A stretch of DNA of 64,000 nucleotides from JAJDAT01 sp964344185 (GTDB taxonomy: Bacteria > Nitrospinota > Nitrospinia > Nitrospinales > JAJDAT01). The stretch spans positions 53,345-117,344 of the forward strand of contig CAYFMN010000010.1 in assembly GCA_964344185.1 (NCBI GenBank), in the 5' to 3' direction. This document shows positions 28,508-38,309 of the stretch, piece by piece. Within the stretch, counting starts at the first letter, position 1. Every line of letters begins with the position of its first letter. Under the pieces are notes generated by a model, which did no database searches, had not been told where the DNA came from, and saw only the letters and a list, made by a program, of their open reading frames with translations. The position numbers were made by a program, and so were the translations under genes.

Positions 28508-29317
28508 ATGAAAAAGACAATGATTGCCGTATTAATTGGAGCTCTTGTTACCGCTGGCATGGCAGGAACGGCTTTAGCTAAAAAAGACAATTACGTTGAA
28601 GGCGAAGTTAAAAATGGCGGGAAAATTACCGGCGTCATCTCCTTCAAGGGAAAAGTTCCAGATCCAATTATGGAAGATTTGAATAAAGGAAAGAACGCCG
28701 AGTTTTGCTCAACACATCCTGATACCGTAGACGGTCATTTTAGACCTAGGCAAAAGGTTGTTGTTGACAATGGCATGTTAAAAGACACAGTTGTTTATAT
28801 CCAGGAAATTGAAAGCGGAAAAGCCTGGAGTGAAGAAACAATTAATTTTGATTTCAAAACTTGTGATATTTTCCCTAAGGTTTCGATTGTCAGAAAAACT
28901 CCTAAAGGTATGAAAGAAGGTTTGGTGACTGTTACGAATCAAGATGAAAATACATTGCATACTCCACATGGGTATTCTGTAAAAGGCGCTAATAGAAAAA
29001 CGTTGTTCAATAAACCATTGCCTTCTAAAGGTTCTATGGCCGACGTTACAAAAAATATGAAGCGGTTCAAAATGAAAAAAGACAGACATTTTTTCCTTCA
29101 ATGCGATCAGCATAATTACATGGAAGCGGACGCTTTGATTGTATGGAACCCTTACTACAATATCACTGGCAAGGATGGAAAGTTTGTTTTAGATCAAGTT
29201 CCTCCAGGAAAATATAAAGTGATTGCATGGCATCCATATGCTGGCGAAAGTTCTCAAGAAGTAACGGTTACCGCCGGTAAAGACGTAAATGCAAACTTTG
29301 AAATAGCAAGCAAATAA
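28508..29317 (+). CDS. Secreted cupredoxin-like protein with carboxypeptidase-regulatory-like domain
   Basis: 269 residues. A Sec signal peptide ends at about ALA (residues 22-24). The middle holds likely type-1 copper ligands: His151 and/or His154 in LHTPHGYS, then Cys199, His202 and Met205 in CDQHNYM. The C-terminal 60 residues (ITGKDGKFVLDQVPPGKYKV) form a carboxypeptidase-regulatory-like beta domain. Proteins of this layout are found beside cytochromes in respiratory bacteria and may carry electrons or bind copper in the periplasm. A strong AAAGGAG ribosome site precedes the ATG. The cytochrome c gene follows after 72 bp in the same unit, under the sigma-54 promoter. Copper binding is inferred from residue spacing. 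Confidence 0.82.
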   Translation: MKKTMIAVLIGALVTAGMAGTALAKKDNYVEGEVKNGGKITGVISFKGKVPDPIMEDLNKGKNAEFCSTHPDTVDGHFRPRQKVVVDNGMLKDTVVYIQEIESGKAWSEETINFDFKTCDIFPKVSIVRKTPKGMKEGLVTVTNQDENTLHTPHGYSVKGANRKTLFNKPLPSKGSMADVTKNMKRFKMKKDRHFFLQCDQHNYMEADALIVWNPYYNITGKDGKFVLDQVPPGKYKVIAWHPYAGESSQEVTVTAGKDVNANFEIASK

Positions 29318-29389
29318 CGCGACGCCGAACCGATATCAAATCTTTAGAATTGGTTCAAATGACTCACCTAAACTTTAAGGAGAAACAAG

Positions 29390-29824
29390 ATGAAAAAGAT
29401 GACAGCATTCGCAATAGCAACCGTCTTCACGCTAATGGTAGCTGGGCAAGCTTTCGCGGGAGGAACTTGCCCTCAACCGAGAAAAACCAAAAGCGCTCCT
29501 TCGGCGGATTTCAAAAAAGAAATTCCCGGAAGCGCAGACGCGGCTCATGGGAAGGCTTTGTACACGAAAAGTGCAAAACCCATGGCATGTAAAAACTGTC
29601 ACGGCGATACGGGCGATGGCGCTGGTAAGCTTGGCAAAGCATTAAAACCGCATCCACGAAACTTTACTTGCGCTGAAACGATGAAGGAAGTATCCGCCGG
29701 TCAAATGTTTTGGATCATCAAGAACGGTTCTGCCGGTACGGGAATGGTAGCCCACAAGAAGACTTTGAAGGATAATGATATCTGGGATATCGTGAAATAC
29801 ATCCGAACCGATCTGATGAAGTAA
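29390..29824 (+). CDS. Periplasmic mono-haem c-type cytochrome
   Basis: 144 residues. Signal peptide with cleavage near AFA (about residues 21-23). One haem site, CKNCH (Cys67, Cys70, His71), follows the class I opening ADAAHGKALYTKSAKPMA; the likely sixth ligand is Met119 in GTGMVAHKK. The end DIWDIVKYIRTDL is the usual C-terminal helix of class I cytochromes c. It carries electrons in the periplasm. TAAGGAGAAAC before the ATG is a strong ribosome site. It is the last gene of the cupredoxin operon and is closed by a strong terminator. Confidence 0.92.
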   Translation: MKKMTAFAIATVFTLMVAGQAFAGGTCPQPRKTKSAPSADFKKEIPGSADAAHGKALYTKSAKPMACKNCHGDTGDGAGKLGKALKPHPRNFTCAETMKEVSAGQMFWIIKNGSAGTGMVAHKKTLKDNDIWDIVKYIRTDLMK

Positions 29825-29841
29825 GTTTAGGTGAGTAGTTT

Positions 29842-29872
29842 GGGCGGGCTCTTGGGAGTCCGCCCTTTTTTT
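29842..29872 (+). terminator. Rho-independent terminator of the cytochrome operon
   Basis: A 10-bp stem GGGCGGGCTC / GAGTCCGCCC (29842-29851, 29856-29865; one G-U pair) with loop ttgg is followed by seven Ts. The T run overlaps the stop codon of the convergent kinase gene. Confidence 0.92.
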
Positions 29873-31001
29873 ATATAATCATAGGTATTTGAAAACGAAA
29901 ATCGGCGCCGTTGCCGGGTTCGCTTTCGACCCAAAGTTTTCCGCCATGCGCTTCTACCATTCTCTTGGCTATTCCCAACCCTAACCCTGAACTAGCCTCG
30001 CCGCCGGTGGGCTTTGCGGTCAATTTTTGAAACGGAACAAATAGCTTGTCTTGGTCTTCTGGCAATATACCGGGACCTTCGTCTTTTACCGAACAAAGGG
30101 CGCCCTGATCGTTTGAAGAAACGGTTATGCTGACATTTTTGCCTTGTGGGGAAAACTTGATGGCGTTACCTATCAGATTGTCCAAAACCTGGCCGATTCG
30201 ATTGGAGTCGAATTTAAATATGGGCGTTTCCTGACTCAGGTTTGAATGGAGTTTGATTTTTTTGTTTTCCGCCAAAGGAACGTACATTTTTATTTTTTCG
30301 TTAACCAGATTCACAAACGAGTCGGGTCGCAAGTTCAAATTTAGTTTTCCGCTTTCTATTGCGGTTATGTCCACCAAGTCGTTGATTAACTCCAACATGT
30401 TGTCGCTCGCAGCGTAAATATTTTGTAAACACTCTGTGAGGGAGTTTTTCGAAATGGCGTCGCCTTTATCCAACATAAACTTTGAGAATCCGCGAATTGA
30501 TGTAATAGGATTGCGCAGATCGTGGCAAGTCATCCCCATAAGTTTATTCTTTGTGTTGTTTAGTTCGTTGAGCTTTTGGTTTTGTGTTTCTAACGTCTTC
30601 AAAAGAACCTGAAACTGTAAATGGGTTTTAATTCTTGCGCAGACCTCTTCCTTATTAAAAGGTTTTGTTAAATAATCGGCCCCGCCAAGAGTAAAACCTT
30701 TAACAATATCTTCTGATTCCGCTTTGGCGGTGATAAAAATAATAGGGATCGCCGTTGTACTGGGATTATCTTTCAATTTTTGACAGGTTTCAAAACCATC
30801 GATATCGGGTAGCATAACATCTAACAAAATTAAATCTGGTTTGATTTTCGATACAAGTTTGAGCGTTTCTTCTCCTGCGCCGGCAACTGAAATTTTGTAA
30901 CCTTCTGGGGATAAGGTTTGATATAAAAGGTCGATGTTGGCTGGAGTATCGTCGACTATTAGAATCTTTTTGCCCAATAAGTCTTCAGGGTTTTGGTTCA
31001 T
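29871..31001 (-). CDS. Hybrid response regulator-histidine kinase
   Basis: 376 residues. Receiver domain first (about 12-128, phospho-Asp61 in LILLDVMLPD), then a coiled-coil linker, HisKA (MTCHDLRNPITSIRGFSKF) and HATPase (NLIGNAIKFSP, DEGPGI, GLGLGIAKRMVEAHGG). It is soluble. A receiver fused in front of a kinase suggests it takes a phosphoryl group or is controlled by another kinase. It overlaps the 3' end of the CHASE-domain hybrid kinase by 17 bp on the same strand, so the two are co-translated and likely form one relay. No DNA-binding output is seen in this cluster. Confidence 0.9.
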   Translation of the reverse strand: MNQNPEDLLGKKILIVDDTPANIDLLYQTLSPEGYKISVAGAGEETLKLVSKIKPDLILLDVMLPDIDGFETCQKLKDNPSTTAIPIIFITAKAESEDIVKGFTLGGADYLTKPFNKEEVCARIKTHLQFQVLLKTLETQNQKLNELNNTKNKLMGMTCHDLRNPITSIRGFSKFMLDKGDAISKNSLTECLQNIYAASDNMLELINDLVDITAIESGKLNLNLRPDSFVNLVNEKIKMYVPLAENKKIKLHSNLSQETPIFKFDSNRIGQVLDNLIGNAIKFSPQGKNVSITVSSNDQGALCSVKDEGPGILPEDQDKLFVPFQKLTAKPTGGEASSGLGLGIAKRMVEAHGGKLWVESEPGNGADFRFQIPMII

Positions 31002-33498
31002 ATTCTATATTTTCCAGAATATTGGAAATAGCGTCCATATTATACTGGTCCAGGTGAGGGCGGATAAAATTAGACAGTTTTTTACCGTCAACTTCCTCCG
31101 TTTCCAATTCTTCAAAATACTTTTTGAAATCGGTAATATCATGGAGCTTTGCGGCTTCTTTGAGTTTTGTTAAAAGATTTTTGGAAATGTTTATTTGGGT
31201 ATAGGAGTTTTTTATGTTTTGCGATTCAATTTTTTCGAATTGAATGGAATCGCTATAGTCTAATTCTACTTTTAGTAATTTTGATAGAGAGTTGAAAACA
31301 GTTTCCAGACGAAAAGGTTTGGAAATGAAATCATCGAACCCGGCGTCGATAGATTTTTGACGTTGATCTTCAAAAGCCCAGGCTGTAACTGCGATAAATT
31401 TAATCTTAGTCGAGCCGCATTTGTCTTTAATAGTTTTTAAAGCCTCGTACCCATCCTTAATTGGCATCCTTAAATCCATAAACACTATATCAGGGGTTTC
31501 TTTAATCGCTAAATTGATTGCTTGTTGACCATTTGCCGCTGTCCATACAAAAATACCGGTTTCTTTCAGGGCTTTTGATAAAATATCTCTTCCCAATTCG
31601 TTATCGTCTGCAACCAATGCTTTTATTTCCTTTGCTCCATCAATGATCGGTACCGATGATTTAATTGGGTTAGGTTCCATCTTTTTTTCCGCTTCAGGCA
31701 ACCGTAATTCAAAATAGAAACGAGAACCTTTTCCCAGTTCAGTGTTAAACCCCCAAGTTCCTTGCATAAGTTCGATCTGCTTTTTAAAAATAGCCAACCC
31801 TAAACCGGTACCGCTTTTTTTCATGTTTTGACCCTGCTCAAAAGGATTAAAGATTGTTTGTTTATATTCTTTGGCTATTCCTCTGCCGGAGTCCTGAACC
31901 TCAAAGCCATAAACATTTTCTCCTTTTGACTCTATTTTTAAAGTAATAGAACCTATGTCGGTAAATTTAACCGCGTTTCCTAATAAGTTTATCAGGGCTT
32001 GTTTAATCTTCATTTCGTCCCCTTTAACCCATAATGGATTTGGAATATTCGCCTCCAGGTTTAAAGCCAGGTTTTTTTCCTGACATAAGGGACGGATGAT
32101 GGTGATAATATCTTTAATCAATTGATAGAGGTTTAAATTAGCTAAAGTGAGATCCACTTTACCGGCTTCTATCTTAGATAATTGTAAAATGTCATTGATT
32201 ATTTGCATTAAATGATCGCCGCTATTAAGAATCTTTTTAAGCTGTTTTTGTGGTTCAGAATCCTTTGGGATTTTCCCCTCCAACAGCTGGGCATATCCTA
32301 ATATAGCGTTCATTGGCGTTCGAATTTCATGGCTCATATTTGCAAGAAAAACGCTTTTCGCCCGGTTGGCTAGTTCCGCTTCCTCTTTGGCCGTGTGTAG
32401 CTTTACTTCCGCTTGTTCGCGAGCTCTTATTTCGCGTTTGAGATGAATATTAGCCGTAGTTAGTTCTTCGGTGCGGGTTTTAACTTGTTTTTCAACCAAA
32501 CGCGTTCGTGATGCCATCATTTCAAAAATAATAGAAATGAAAATAAAAAACGCAAAGAGGCTTCCTGCCACCCAGAACGCAGAGGACTTATTAGATCCAT
32601 TCTTAAAATCTTTTGTGGCTTGCCACACTAAAAGCCAACGACGACCGGCAATATTGACCACGTTTTTAATTTCCAAAGCGGGATTTTCTAGTGGATTGCC
32701 AAATAAAAGATCTTTTTCTTCTGTGGTGGCTGTCTGATAAATAGATAAGCTCATACCCTTTGCTAAATAGGGGGCCACCATTTGATCTATCATGTCCTTG
32801 ATTCGGTATATGCCAATTACAAACCCCTTTAACTTTTTATGTCTTATCTCCTGCGTTTCTGGAATTTTTTTCCCCTCATAAAACGGAGCCACAATAGCAA
32901 TTTCTGGAGTAGGGGAATTATCTGTTGGAGATTGAATTTTTTGTGTTGCTAATGGCTTGCCTGTATTTAGAGATTCTTCCAGGTATTTAAAGAAATCTTT
33001 TTGCGTTGATAAATCAAACCCGAGTATCGATTCATTGCCCTGGAATGGTTCTATATAAAAAATTGGATAATATACATCTGCTTTTTCTCTGGTGACAAAA
33101 GCGTTTTGAGGTCCACGTGATAAAAATTTAAAACCTTCAATTCCACTCGTTTGGGTTGATCGTTCGTATTCGTTTCTTTCGTTGTGTAATACTTTCGGAA
33201 CCCATTCAAAACGCCTGATGAAATTATGATTTTTTAAAATGGGTCTAACGTAGGTTTGAAAATCCTCCCAAGTTACAAATTGAGAGGAATCGTATAAAGA
33301 AACAATTCCCATTAGCTCCCGTTTAACTACTTCTAATTCGCCGCTTAGAATTAAGGTGTCTTCAAGGGCCTCTTGTTCTAATTCCCCGAACCATGCCTTT
33401 TGACGTTGATTCCAGGTGTTGACGAAGCCAATGCAAGCGATTATAAGGCCGCCTACTAAAATCAATTTGGTTTGTTTTGCGAGGTTTGGAAAGAACAT
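30985..33498 (-). CDS. CHASE-domain hybrid histidine kinase
   Basis: 837 residues. N-terminal membrane helix (about 12-30), periplasmic CHASE sensor (about 60-290, with FIRRFEWVPKV, GRRWLLVW), second membrane helix (about 305-325), coiled coil, HisKA (FLANMSHEIRTPMNAILGY), HATPase (NLLGNAVKFTD, DSGRGI, GTGLGLAIFKK), receiver domain (IVFMDLRMPIKDGYE) and a helical C-terminal tail of about 90 residues. CHASE domains bind small extracellular ligands; the ligand here is unknown. Its stop region overlaps the start of the next kinase by 17 bp. Confidence 0.9.
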   Translation of the reverse strand: MFFPNLAKQTKLILVGGLIIACIGFVNTWNQRQKAWFGELEQEALEDTLILSGELEVVKRELMGIVSLYDSSQFVTWEDFQTYVRPILKNHNFIRRFEWVPKVLHNERNEYERSTQTSGIEGFKFLSRGPQNAFVTREKADVYYPIFYIEPFQGNESILGFDLSTQKDFFKYLEESLNTGKPLATQKIQSPTDNSPTPEIAIVAPFYEGKKIPETQEIRHKKLKGFVIGIYRIKDMIDQMVAPYLAKGMSLSIYQTATTEEKDLLFGNPLENPALEIKNVVNIAGRRWLLVWQATKDFKNGSNKSSAFWVAGSLFAFFIFISIIFEMMASRTRLVEKQVKTRTEELTTANIHLKREIRAREQAEVKLHTAKEEAELANRAKSVFLANMSHEIRTPMNAILGYAQLLEGKIPKDSEPQKQLKKILNSGDHLMQIINDILQLSKIEAGKVDLTLANLNLYQLIKDIITIIRPLCQEKNLALNLEANIPNPLWVKGDEMKIKQALINLLGNAVKFTDIGSITLKIESKGENVYGFEVQDSGRGIAKEYKQTIFNPFEQGQNMKKSGTGLGLAIFKKQIELMQGTWGFNTELGKGSRFYFELRLPEAEKKMEPNPIKSSVPIIDGAKEIKALVADDNELGRDILSKALKETGIFVWTAANGQQAINLAIKETPDIVFMDLRMPIKDGYEALKTIKDKCGSTKIKFIAVTAWAFEDQRQKSIDAGFDDFISKPFRLETVFNSLSKLLKVELDYSDSIQFEKIESQNIKNSYTQINISKNLLTKLKEAAKLHDITDFKKYFEELETEEVDGKKLSNFIRPHLDQYNMDAISNILENIEYEPKP

Positions 33499-33602
33499 TT
33501 TTTTAATTTCAGTTTAGAAGGCGATATGTCTACTGAAATTAGATGGAATTAAAAGGAGAGTCAAGCCTTCAAAATAATGAAGCATTTAAAAACAAGAAAA
33601 CT

Positions 33603-34778
33603 TTATTCTTTAGGGGCCAGCGGTAAATCAAGAAAAAAGGTGGTTCCTTTGTTAACTTCTGTAGTAAACCCAATTTGCCCCGACATTTTTTCTACGAGCT
33701 TATGCACTGCGTTTAAACTAACGGGCATACCTTCTTCAGAAGCATAGTCAGGGCCAAATGTGTTGAGCGATTTAAAAATAAGATCTTGTTTTTCGGAAGA
33801 AATTCCAGGCCCATTATCTTTGATATTTAAACGAATATGGCCATTCGTAATGGGTTCGCTAGAGAACCAAATTTTTCCGTTAGGGTTATTGTAATGAATT
33901 GCATTGTGAAGCAACGCTTCAAAAATCCATTGTAAATTTGCCGGATCTGCCAAAACACATGGGTTGGATTCTTTAGGTATCTCAGTGCAAACTTCGATAT
34001 TTTTTTCGTTAGCGTAGGTTGAATAACTTGCGTTAACATGATTCCACAGCGGTAGAATTTCTACAGGCTCTATATCTAAATCCAGGTCGCCAGCTTCTAG
34101 TTCTGTTAGTTTTAGAATATTTTCGAACATTTTTAAAAGGGATTTACCAGCGGCGTTGATGTTGTCGACGTCTTTCATTTGATTTTCGGTTAAAGTCCCC
34201 TCAAAGTTCATTTGAAGGAGTTCCGAAAAACCGATAATCGCGTTTAGAGGAGTTCGAAACTCATGGCTAACGCGCGCAAAGAAATCGTTTTTTACTTTTA
34301 AGGCGGCTTCTACTATTTCCTTGGATTTAGTTAGCTGATTATTGGCTTTTTCTAATTCTTCAGTTCGGTCTTTTACTTTTTCTTCTAAAACACTACGTAA
34401 CTCAGCAACTTCTAAATGTAACGCAACACGGGCTAGAATTTCTTTTTCGACAAGAGGCTTGCCCACATAGTCAACTCCGCCAACCTCAAAGCCTTTAACG
34501 ATATTTTCGGTGTCATTATTCACCGACACAAAAATAACGGGAATTTTTTCTGTAGCGGGGTTTTTTTTAAGTTCTCGACAGGTTTCAAATCCATTGATAC
34601 TCGGCATCATCACGTCCATTAAAATAAGCTCAGGCGGGTCTTTTTCGGCTAACTTTAAAGCCATTTCACCGCTTACGGCAAATGAAATTGTGTAATTGTT
34701 AGCGCTTAATAAATTAGAAATTACGGCCAGATTGGTTTTCGAGTCGTCGACTATTAAAATTTTCTTATTAAAGCCCAT
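33603..34778 (-). CDS. Hybrid response regulator-histidine kinase with altered G2 box
   Basis: 391 residues from the ATG at 34778 (MGFNKKILIVDDSKTN). An ATG 75 bp upstream is open, but its extra residues lack homology to receivers. Receiver domain (LILMDVMMPSINGFE), coiled coil, HisKA (FFARVSHEFRTPLNAIIGF) and HATPase with N box LLHNAIHYNNPNG and G1 box DNGPGI. The G2 box, GTGLGLAI in active kinases, reads GMPVSLNAVHKLV, so ATP-lid function may be reduced. It is the first of three kinase genes on this strand; the next begins 104 bp downstream. Confidence 0.87.
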   Translation of the reverse strand: MGFNKKILIVDDSKTNLAVISNLLSANNYTISFAVSGEMALKLAEKDPPELILMDVMMPSINGFETCRELKKNPATEKIPVIFVSVNNDTENIVKGFEVGGVDYVGKPLVEKEILARVALHLEVAELRSVLEEKVKDRTEELEKANNQLTKSKEIVEAALKVKNDFFARVSHEFRTPLNAIIGFSELLQMNFEGTLTENQMKDVDNINAAGKSLLKMFENILKLTELEAGDLDLDIEPVEILPLWNHVNASYSTYANEKNIEVCTEIPKESNPCVLADPANLQWIFEALLHNAIHYNNPNGKIWFSSEPITNGHIRLNIKDNGPGISSEKQDLIFKSLNTFGPDYASEEGMPVSLNAVHKLVEKMSGQIGFTTEVNKGTTFFLDLPLAPKE

Positions 34779-35103
34779 CTGTTTAATCCGTTGAATAACA
34801 AAAGTGTAACCTACCGCATTTTCTATTTTATAAGACTTATTGTAAAAAAACAAATAGCTTCTTTGAATATAACTTATTGAAAGTAAATATACTTATTTTA
34901 TTTTTGAAAATTCCATTGAAACAGCGGCAAAGAGATATTTAAATGGCTTTGAATATAAGAAGATTAATGTTTCATACTATATAATTGTCGATCTTGAAAT
35001 TCCAATTTGAGAGGAAGTACAATCTCTCTCTTTAAATTTTAATATTTAGGTTTCGATATTCCAAAATTAAATTGTTGAGTTTTATTTTCAGAGTCAAAAA
35101 AAT
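34779..35103. other. AT-rich divergent intergenic region
   Basis: About 320 bp between the minus-strand kinase operon and the plus-strand glycosyltransferase-like gene. It is very AT-rich. No sigma-54 element, hairpin or RNA gene is seen; promoters for both sides must lie here. Confidence 0.5.
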
Positions 35104-36918
35104 ATGAAATTTACTTTTAAAGTTGAAACCTTTAGCCAGAAGTTAACTGCATTATTTACAGGTTTCATCGTTCTGGCGCTTAGTTTGAGTATCTATGGTT
35201 ACAACGGTCATTCAGATTGGCCTCCAATAAAATTAGAAGGCCAGAGATATTATTCTTATTTAACGACATTGATAATTCACAAGTCTACTGAATTTACGAA
35301 TATCAAGAAAAAGGGAGAAGCGGATAGAACAGGGGAGAGCCTCAATAAATCAAAGGAAAGATTGGATAATAAATATCCTATTGGGACGGCAATATTGATT
35401 GGACCTTTTTTCTTAATTGCCCACTTTATTACGCTTTTGTTTGATAGCGTAAATGCAGACGGATATTCCCTTATTTATCAAGTTTCCGTTTTAATTGCCG
35501 GATATTTTTACTATTTACTTGGCTCTTTAGTTTTGGCGAAATATCTGCGTCATTTTTTTGGAGAAAAAGAGGTTTTTTTTACAATAATTTTCATAACGTT
35601 TGGGACAAGCTTATTTCATTACGCAACACTTGACTCGGCTTTTCCACACGTTTATAGCTACTGCCTTGTTTCTCTCTATTTTTATTTCACTGAAAAGTTT
35701 TGGAAAAGCCCAAATTTAACTCATTCTTTAACTTTAGGTTTAATTATTGGATTACTGTTTTTAGTTGAAAACTTAAATTTGATTTTCATATCCTTTTTTC
35801 TTTTCTACCCCTGCGGAAAAGATTTCAAAAATAGAGTATTGGTAAATATCAAACCATTAAGCCTTGTTGTGATGACGGTCATCATTGTAATTATTCCGCA
35901 GTGCATTATCTGGAAAACAAACGGAAGTAGCTTTTTCCTTGATAGTCCGGGTGGTAATACTTTTAATTTCCTTAATCCTAGCTTAATTGAAACTGTCGCC
36001 TCAATTCAATCTGGCGTTTTTATTTGGTCTCCAGCTTTGTTATTAGGAGTGATCGGGCTTCTTTTGACTTTAAGGGGAGAGCTAAAGAAAATTGCTACAT
36101 TGAGTTTAATCAATCTGTTTATTCTGACTTATATAATAGCTTCATATAAGGAATGGCATTTAGGAGGAGGTTATGGTCATAGAGGGTTCATAAGTGCCTA
36201 TCCATTTTTTGCCATAGGAATTGCGGCGCTTTTAAGCGAATTGAAAAAGATAAGCTCAAAAAAAACGGCGCTAGTTGTTTTGGGGGGATTTACTTTATTG
36301 ACGTCTATACAGATGTTTAATTATTGGAAAGGAAAAATAGATTACATTAAGCCTACTTGGGCAGGTTATTATCGGGCGTTAACAAATTTCCCCAGATTGG
36401 TTTTTGTTGAATTGCTTCCTAAAAGAATGAAATCTTTAACGTCAAATAACGGGCTTTTCGCAAAAGGCGCGATTATTATTCCTCACCAGAAGGAAATTCA
36501 AGTGAGAGCCGAAGCGACTTTTATTATTAAAGTAATGATTAAAAATAAAGGGTATTCTTTTTGGCTTCCTCCCAAAAGAGACGGGAATTTACATGGCTCC
36601 GTAGCGTTGGGAGGGCAGTGGTACCAGAAAAAGCTTTTAAAAACTTGTAATAGACCTCACTTCCCGCCAGTGTTGGAATCCAGAATTAGGCTATGGGATA
36701 TTGTTTCTCCAAATGAATGGGTCCATTTTGAGGATTTCATTAAAGTGCCTAAAAAACCGGGAAATTATTATTATATGCTGGGCCTCGTTAGCGAAAAAGT
36801 TGCCTGGTTCGACCAGATTTCAAATTCTTTCCTAAAATGTATTGAAGTAGAAGTTAGACCAAAAACCGATAAGTTTCGCTCGTTCTTTCCTCGCACTTTA
36901 AATCAACTCAACCATTAG
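35104..36918 (+). CDS. Polytopic membrane protein, glycosyltransferase-39-like
   Basis: 604 residues with about ten membrane helices between residues 15 and 425, then a 170-residue soluble C-terminal domain. The first loop has EGQRYYSYLTTLIIH and then YPIGTAILIGPFFLIAHF, a pattern seen in GT39 / ArnT-like membrane glycosyltransferases and their undecaprenyl- or dolichyl-phosphate-sugar users; EWHLGGGYGHRGF is a second conserved-looking loop. The acidic catalytic pair is not clear, so the reaction is not assigned. The start ATG follows TTTCAGAGTCAAAAAAT without a strong ribosome site. The lipoprotein genes begin about 200 bp downstream. Confidence 0.6.
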   Translation: MKFTFKVETFSQKLTALFTGFIVLALSLSIYGYNGHSDWPPIKLEGQRYYSYLTTLIIHKSTEFTNIKKKGEADRTGESLNKSKERLDNKYPIGTAILIGPFFLIAHFITLLFDSVNADGYSLIYQVSVLIAGYFYYLLGSLVLAKYLRHFFGEKEVFFTIIFITFGTSLFHYATLDSAFPHVYSYCLVSLYFYFTEKFWKSPNLTHSLTLGLIIGLLFLVENLNLIFISFFLFYPCGKDFKNRVLVNIKPLSLVVMTVIIVIIPQCIIWKTNGSSFFLDSPGGNTFNFLNPSLIETVASIQSGVFIWSPALLLGVIGLLLTLRGELKKIATLSLINLFILTYIIASYKEWHLGGGYGHRGFISAYPFFAIGIAALLSELKKISSKKTALVVLGGFTLLTSIQMFNYWKGKIDYIKPTWAGYYRALTNFPRLVFVELLPKRMKSLTSNNGLFAKGAIIIPHQKEIQVRAEATFIIKVMIKNKGYSFWLPPKRDGNLHGSVALGGQWYQKKLLKTCNRPHFPPVLESRIRLWDIVSPNEWVHFEDFIKVPKKPGNYYYMLGLVSEKVAWFDQISNSFLKCIEVEVRPKTDKFRSFFPRTLNQLNH

Positions 36919-37120
36919 GCAGTTTTCCTGCAATACAATCTAATCGAAAAAGGTTCCTCCTCATTGTCTTGTAATTGAAAACAGGGCTGCTTTAGTATGA
37001 CTTTCTCAATATTCGCATCTTATTGATAACTAACCTTTTATTTCGTTATTCAGATAATTGAATTGACGGGTCAAGAAATTTTGTATATAAAACTATTTAC
37101 ATCAACCAAAATTTTTCGAT

Positions 37121-37630
37121 ATGAGAGAACTTGGGTTTCTAATCATTTTTGTTTTGATTGCCAATAGCAATTTGGCGTGTTCTTTGAATAATTATGGAAC
37201 ATTGGTCGGAAGATATACCTACACGCCAACCGCTGTAGTGGTAGACGTTTACTCATTGGGCGCTCAAATACGGACGGACTCTATAGATAAAGGATTTAGT
37301 CTTGGCGCACGTAATGCCACTTATTTGTTTCCAAAACCCGAAGGGGAAACCAGATCTGGCGAACAGGAGTGGAAACTATTTAGGGCGCCTTTGCCAAAAG
37401 GCGAAGTGGGAGCGATAAAACGAGCCAACCTTGGTATAGAGGCAGAGACGCTTGACGTTTTTAATAAATTTAATTTGGGATATAGCGATAACTTTATAGT
37501 AGTGGGACCAAGTTTTGAAGAGAGCAGGGTGGTGCATTTAGATTATATCCCCGATGACCCTTCTAAAACGTGCGTCCTGATTTTAAAAGAGGAGAAGGAA
37601 TATGAAAAAATGTGCAACGCAGCTCCTTAA
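37121..37630 (+). CDS. Small exported protein, probable lipoprotein
   Basis: 169 residues. A hydrophobic N-terminus (LGFLIIFVLIANSNLAC) ends in a lipobox-like LAC, suggesting a lipid-anchored Cys20. The mature part is beta-rich with no recognised family (TAVVVDVYSLGAQIR, LGARNATYLFPKPEG, NFIVVGPSFEESRVVHLDY). It overlaps the next lipoprotein gene by 29 bp, so the two are translationally coupled. Function unknown; the context is an envelope lipoprotein operon. Confidence 0.72.
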   Translation: MRELGFLIIFVLIANSNLACSLNNYGTLVGRYTYTPTAVVVDVYSLGAQIRTDSIDKGFSLGARNATYLFPKPEGETRSGEQEWKLFRAPLPKGEVGAIKRANLGIEAETLDVFNKFNLGYSDNFIVVGPSFEESRVVHLDYIPDDPSKTCVLILKEEKEYEKMCNAAP

Positions 37631-38207
37631 ATCGATTTTTCTACTAGCGTTTATTTTCGCTAGTAGCTGCACAACCAACGACCCATCACATTTAATCTTT
37701 TATGAAGATCTGAACTTCGGTTTTAATGCCAAAGGTTCGGTAGATCAAGGCACTTTAGACGCCAGTTTTGGGTATGACCGGGACACCACCACAATCATCC
37801 CAAAATCTAGAACGGTCAATGCAAGCGGAACTGGGTGCATAAATCCACAAAACAAAAATGAATCAGGTGAAACTCAAACAACTGCTACTAAAACGGTATT
37901 TGAACCACAATTGACTTCAAATGAAGTAAATGGTGAAGCTGATTCGAATACAGATAAGCCAAAAGAAAAGGTTGTTTGTCCGCAAGCGATGTCGGTAATT
38001 TCAAAAAGTTTATTTGATATTAATTGGTTAGGCGGCACTTCTATAAAACTTCATTTTGCAACTGGACAGGCCGCTATAAATTTGGCGAAAGCTCCTCAAG
38101 GAGTCCAGAAAATGGGAGATAATGATTCTAAAAAGAAAGATGTAGATAATTCTGGGAAAGGCGCTAAAGAAAACGCAAGTCAGGACCCTAAGAAACCCAA
38201 TAACTAG
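37602..38207 (+). CDS. Lipoprotein, paralogue of the next gene
   Basis: 201 residues. Signal peptide with clear lipobox FASSC (lipid Cys at about 23). Residues 30-70 (LIFYEDLNFGFNAKG, ASFGYDRDTTTIIP) match the start of the mature next protein, and a second shared block is AMSVIS...HFATGQAAINL. The C-terminal tail is low-complexity, rich in K, D, N and P. It starts inside the 3' end of the preceding gene behind AGGAGAAGGA. Family and role unknown. Confidence 0.75.
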   Translation: MKKCATQLLKSIFLLAFIFASSCTTNDPSHLIFYEDLNFGFNAKGSVDQGTLDASFGYDRDTTTIIPKSRTVNASGTGCINPQNKNESGETQTTATKTVFEPQLTSNEVNGEADSNTDKPKEKVVCPQAMSVISKSLFDINWLGGTSIKLHFATGQAAINLAKAPQGVQKMGDNDSKKKDVDNSGKGAKENASQDPKKPNN

Positions 38208-38309
38208 TTTGTTTAGATAAACTAAAATTAATATTTAATTGAATTGCTGGAACCATTTCGGATGAGATTTGGTTTTGCCCCAAGACTAAAATATGAAAGG
38301 GGATATGTA

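Noticed and set aside
28232..28590. Minus-strand ORFs over the cupredoxin leader
   Set aside because: They are antisense shadows of the leader hairpins and of the cupredoxin signal peptide, without ribosome sites.
29350..29592. 80-codon ORF overlapping the cytochrome c gene in another frame
   Set aside because: Overlaps the signal peptide and haem site of a certain gene and has no ribosome site of its own.
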